From contig NZ_CP042434.1 in the NCBI RefSeq assembly GCF_007971385.1, forward strand, positions 3,596,001 through 3,660,000: a stretch of 64,000 nucleotides of DNA, given 5' to 3'. A model generated the notes under the pieces. That model was not told where the DNA came from and did not search any database. It saw only the letters and a program-made list of their open reading frames with translations. Below, one piece after another: positions 60,329 through 64,000 of this stretch; within the stretch, counting starts at the first letter, position 1, and the number at the start of each line of letters is the position of its first letter. This DNA comes from Arachidicoccus ginsenosidivorans. GTDB taxonomy: Bacteria > Bacteroidota > Bacteroidia > Chitinophagales > Chitinophagaceae. A program made the translations under genes and the position numbers.

Positions 60329-62301
60329 ATGAAAGTTTGCCTGCCTGGCACACCTATTTTTAAGGTGTTATACAGATTTACGTATCAGTCATTATTTATG
60401 CATTCTAACCTGGGTGATGTTTACTTTTTAAAATTACGGATCAGCAAGTCTGGAAAATCATTATTTAGCCTGCGGCCACTTTACCATACTGCTGTACTGT
60501 CTTTGGGGCTGTTTTTGCTGACCACAATGGGCAGTCAGGCGCAGCCTTCTCTTCATCCTGTGCAAGATAGCATACATTTGCAAATCCAAAAGCTGGACAG
60601 TGCCACGTTAGATGTTCATTTAAAATTTATTACCAGTTTTCCTACAATTGATTCCTGTAAACACTATTTATCAACACTGCCTAAGGTATTAGCCGACCAG
60701 GGATATTTGGGTGCTTCTGTGGATTCTGTATGGCAACAAGGGGGCATTTGGTGAAGGCCAGTCTCTATCTGGGACCGGTTTATAAATGGTTGAAGCTGGA
60801 TGTTTCCGATGAACAAAGACAAATATTGGCTGACAGACGTATTTATCCTGCTGATTTACAGGGAACTGTCATGAAAAAAGATGGGATACGGCCAATTACT
60901 GAAGCGTTGGTGGCGTATTATTTAGACCAGGGTTATCCTTTTGTAAGTGCTCGCTTGGATAGTGTCCGCTTTGAACAAGTGCAGGGCAAAACGGGACAAA
61001 TGGGCGTTTACGGCAAAGTATGGGTAGAAAAAGGCCTGCGCTATACCATTGATACGGTTCTTATTAAAGGAAATGCCCAAATTAAACCTTCCTTTTTAAG
61101 TCAATATCTGAATATACATCCTGGAGAACCCTTTGATCAGTCCAAAATCGCAGCTGCGGATCGATTGCTTCAAAACCTGCCCTATGTAAAATGGAAGGGG
61201 CCTACACAAATTAATATGGGGATTTCTGGGGCTACGGTAAATGTGCTGCTGGATAAACAACCCACCAATCAGATCGATGCGTTGATAGGTTTTATGCCGG
61301 CAGGCAGCGAGACGGGCGGAAAATTGCAGGTGACCGGGCAAGTTCAGCTACTGCTTAGAAACGCCTTTGGCAGCGGGGAAACCCTGAATGTTAATTGGGA
61401 ACAGCTGCAACCCCAGTCGCCGCGGATTGCGCTGGCATTTCAGCGGCCGTTTATCCTGCATTCTCCCTTTGGGATTGATCTTAGCTTTAATCTTTATAAA
61501 AAGGACTCTGGTTACGTAAATGTCGCAGCGAATCTAGGAACTACTTATCAGTTCACTCCCCTGCAAAAGGGGAAGGTTTTCATAAATCTAGCCTCTTCCA
61601 GGCTACTGGATGTGGATACACTATCCATTATTGCCGAAAAGCAGTTACCTGAAATAATGGATGTACATTCCGTAAATATTGGCCTGGGGTATCAATTAAA
61701 TACAACAGATTACCAGCTAAATCCTCGTAAAGGCAGTGAACTGGATCTTGAAGCCATCATTGGCAATAAAAAAGTGAAGAAAAATAATACGATTACCTCC
61801 ATTACACCAACAGATGGTTTTGACTATGGAAGCCTATATGATACGGTACCACTTAGCAGTTATCAGGTCAGGCTCAGTCTGGCTGCAGCCAAATATTTGC
61901 CGGTTGGCAAATTTGGTGTCGTAAAACTGGGTGTGAATGCTGGACTATATCAAAGTCCACATATATTTGTAAATGAGATGTTTATGATTGGCGGCCATGC
62001 CATTTTAAGAGGATTTGATGAGCAAAGTATCTATGCAACGACTTATGGTATAGGGACGCTTGAATATCGCTATTTGATTGGGCAGAACTCCTATTTCTTT
62101 GGATTCTCTGATTTTGGATATGCTGGCTACCATAATCACGTACGAAGTACTGATAATGGTTACCTTAGTTTTGGCTTGGGGATGGCCTTTGAAACCCGGG
62201 CAGGTATTTTTAATTTTAGTCTGGCCACCGGTAAAGGCGGTGGAAATCAGTTTGGGCTCAGTCAGGCAAAGGTCCATATTGGTTATGTAACTTTGTTTTA
62301 G
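60329..62301 (+). CDS. BamA/TamA-family outer membrane protein, one frameshift
   Basis: About 657 residues if one G is restored in the run at 60740-60744, which joins WQQGG to HLVKASLYLGPVY. An export segment lies near residues 50-70 (LGLFLLTTMGSQA), and the ATG at 60329 leaves an unusually long N-terminus, so a later start is possible. POTRA-like repeats follow (VKGNAQIKPSFLSQYLNIHPGEPFDQSKIAAAD). The C-terminal Omp85 barrel (about residues 320-657) includes GGHAILRGFDEQSIY, which resembles the conserved xRGF loop, and ends in VHIGYVTLF with an aromatic C-terminus. It is a second BamA-like or TamA-like protein, not necessarily essential BamA. Confidence 0.85.
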
Positions 62302-62401
62302 CCGTTAATTACCGTCCATAAACTTACAATCCGCAGACATAATCACTAGGTGATTTTGCCTACGGACTGTTATATGAAAGAAACTAATTTGTTCGGTGCT
62401 C

Positions 62402-63613
62402 TTAAGCAACTGCTTTTTTTACCAGATCGGCTGCTTCACTGAGTAAAATGGCAGACTCAACTTTCAGACCGCTTTCATCAATAAGTTTTTTGGCTTCTTC
62501 TGCATTGGTTCCCTGTAATCTTACGATAATTGGAATGTCAATATTGCCAAGTTTATTAAATGCTTCGATGACGCCTGCTGCCACACGGTCACAACGTACG
62601 ATACCACCGAAAATATTGATCAGAATTGCTTTTACGTTCGGATCTTTTAAGATGATACGGAAGCCGGCTTCAACGGTTTGAGCATTGGCTGTACCACCTA
62701 CGTCCAGGAAGTTAGCAGGTTCTCCACCACTGAGTTTGATCATATCCATTGTTGCCATGGCCAGACCAGCGCCATTGACCATACAGCCAACATTGCCATC
62801 CAGTTTTACAAAGTTTAGATTGTATTGACCAGCCTCTACTTCTGTAGGATCTTCCTCTGTTACATCTCTCAGCGCTTCAATATCCGGATGACGCATCAGG
62901 GCATTTTCGTCGATATTCAGTTTACAGTCTACTGCAATGATTTTATCATCGGATGTTTTAAATAATGGATTGATTTCCAGCATGGAAGCGTCTGTGCCAA
63001 TGTAGGCGTTATACAGATTGGTTACAAATTTTACGCAATTTTTAAAAGCGATGCCAGAGAGACCAAGGTTAAACGCAATTTGACGTGCCTGGTAAGGCAT
63101 CAATCCGCCACCTGGGTATACCCATTCTTTAAAAATCTTTTCTGGCGTTTTTTCAGCTACTTCTTCGATATCCATACCACCTTCAGTGCTGTACATGATG
63201 ACATTCTGTCCTTTAGAGCGATCCAAAAGGATAGAAAGATAGAATTCAGCTACAGGATGTTCACCTTCATAGTAGGCGTCTTTAGCAATAAATATTTTAT
63301 TGACTTTTTTACCTTCTGGGCCTGTTTGTTTGGTGACAAGTACGCCACCTAAGATATTACGGGCAACGGCTGCTGCTTCTTCTGCACTTTTAACTACTTG
63401 AACACCATGTTGTTCTGTTCCCTGAATCAGTCCTTTCCCTCGGCCACCAGCGTGGATTTGAGCCTTGATAACGGCGAACTTACTATTGGTTTCTGATTTT
63501 ATCTGACGATAAGCTTCCTCGGCGGACATCACTGAATCAGCGGAAATGCCATCCTGAACAGGTACATTATATTTTTTTAATAACTCTTTTGCCTGGTATT
63601 CATGCAAATTCAT
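62402..63613 (-). CDS. sucC: Succinyl-CoA synthetase beta subunit (ADP/GDP-forming)
   Basis: 403 residues from ATG 63613 (MNLHEYQAKELLKKYNVPV). It has an ATP-grasp domain with KAQIHAGGRGKG and MLEINPL, and a C-terminal ligase domain (FLDVGGTAN, NIFGGIVRCDRVAAGVIEA). It makes succinate and ATP or GTP from succinyl-CoA in the TCA cycle. The start was chosen over an upstream in-frame extension of 17 residues that is unrelated to the family. The alpha subunit gene is not in the window. Confidence 0.97.
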   Translation of the reverse strand: MNLHEYQAKELLKKYNVPVQDGISADSVMSAEEAYRQIKSETNSKFAVIKAQIHAGGRGKGLIQGTEQHGVQVVKSAEEAAAVARNILGGVLVTKQTGPEGKKVNKIFIAKDAYYEGEHPVAEFYLSILLDRSKGQNVIMYSTEGGMDIEEVAEKTPEKIFKEWVYPGGGLMPYQARQIAFNLGLSGIAFKNCVKFVTNLYNAYIGTDASMLEINPLFKTSDDKIIAVDCKLNIDENALMRHPDIEALRDVTEEDPTEVEAGQYNLNFVKLDGNVGCMVNGAGLAMATMDMIKLSGGEPANFLDVGGTANAQTVEAGFRIILKDPNVKAILINIFGGIVRCDRVAAGVIEAFNKLGNIDIPIIVRLQGTNAEEAKKLIDESGLKVESAILLSEAADLVKKAVA

Positions 63614-63641
63614 AAGACTAAATTTAAGATTTTTAGTTGCA

Positions 63642-63672
63642 CGAAGATAAGTCAACTCGACCAATGTGCAAA
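63642..63672 (-). promoter_or_regulatory. Probable sucC promoter
   Basis: On the minus strand TTTG and TATCTTCG are 19 bases apart, fitting the Bacteroidota -33/-7 pattern, 29 bases before the sucC start. Confidence 0.5.
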
Positions 63673-63742
63673 GGTGGATTTGTACCCATTCAAAGGTTTT
63701 GCCTTTTTGTTTCCTGAATCAGATAGGAAAAACTTACAAAAA

Positions 63743-64000
63743 CTAAAACTTGCTTAATTCATCAAGCGTTACTTTTCCTTCATAGATGGCCTTGCCGACT
63801 ATGGCTGCAGCGCAGCCATAGTCAGCAAGCGCACTTAAATCTTCCATAGAGCTTACGCCGCCACTTGCAATAAAATGGAGGTCAGGGAATTTGCTGATAA
63901 TTTCTTTATATAACACAAGTGAAGGTCCTTGTAATAAACCATCCTTGGATACATCAGTGCAAAAAATGTTTTGGATACCCTTGTCCCGGTATTTTTTAAT
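63743..64000 (-). CDS. hisA: HisA (ProFAR isomerase), C-terminal part
   Basis: The last 85 residues and stop (TAG at 63743-63745) of the TIM-barrel enzyme that isomerises the ProFAR intermediate in histidine biosynthesis. TDVSKDGLLQGPS, LHFIASGGVSSMEDL and CAAAIVGKAIYEGKV are the typical C-terminal loops. The remainder lies beyond the right edge. It is in the same direction as sucC, with a gap of about 130 bases that contains the sucC promoter. Confidence 0.92.
   Translation of the reverse strand: MKKYRDKGIQNIFCTDVSKDGLLQGPSLVLYKEIISKFPDLHFIASGGVSSMEDLSALADYGCAAAIVGKAIYEGKVTLDELSKF

Overview
The window looks like a chromosome segment from a Bacteroidota species, most likely a Chitinophagaceae-type glycan degrader. 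Three SusC/SusD pairs plus the tail of a fourth SusD, a one-protein hybrid two-component sensor, TAnnTTTG-type promoter boxes, GH28/GH105/GH32/GH92 enzymes and an atpD-atpC pair apart from the other ATP synthase genes all fit that group. The species cannot be fixed from the sequence alone. No tRNA, rRNA, CRISPR array or insertion sequence was recognised.

Layout. (1) 1-7.9 kb: pectin/galacturonate locus with a SusD tail, a GH28 polygalacturonase, a GH105 unsaturated uronyl hydrolase, tagaturonate reductase (uxaB) and altronate dehydratase (uxaA). (2) 8.0-8.9 kb: a HigA-like antitoxin followed by only the tail of an AbiEii-type nucleotidyltransferase toxin. (3) 9.0-24.3 kb: a fructan utilisation locus. 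A hybrid sensor/regulator with a periplasmic sugar-binding domain is divergent from a sugar porter, fructokinase, SusC, SusD, a DUF4960-like lipoprotein and two GH32 enzymes. (4) 24.4-31 kb: thioredoxin, two DUF3857 transglutaminase-like proteins, atpD and atpC. (5) 31-37.9 kb: a minus-strand TolC-MacA-MacB(ATPase)-MacB(permease)-LytS-LytR operon, i.e. a tripartite efflux system with its own two-component system. (6) 38.5-49.9 kb: two SusC/SusD pairs without adjacent hydrolases, facing each other around a thioredoxin-like lipoprotein. (7) 50.5-64 kb: two divergent class A beta-lactamase-like serine hydrolases, a secreted protein of unknown function, a PLP enzyme, a sugar nucleotidyltransferase, an RprY-like response regulator, a GH92 mannosidase, a DtxR/MntR-type repressor, a BamA/TamA-like outer membrane protein, sucC and the end of hisA.

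How the genes work together. In the fructan locus the lipoprotein GH32 and the DUF4960-like lipoprotein would cut and bind fructan at the surface. SusCD would import oligosaccharides, the second GH32 would release fructose in the periplasm, the sugar porter would bring it in and fructokinase would phosphorylate it. Fructose binding by the hybrid sensor would switch the locus on. In the pectin locus GH28 and GH105 release uronates that uxaB and uxaA carry toward 2-keto-3-deoxygluconate.

A striking property is that eleven intact-looking genes are interrupted by seventeen apparent one-base deletions, nearly all in homopolymers, and the antitoxin carries one more frame change. Thirteen of the seventeen deletions lie before position 22,200. 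I annotate these as single genes and give the break points. Assembly error is the simplest explanation, but true decay cannot be excluded from one sequence.
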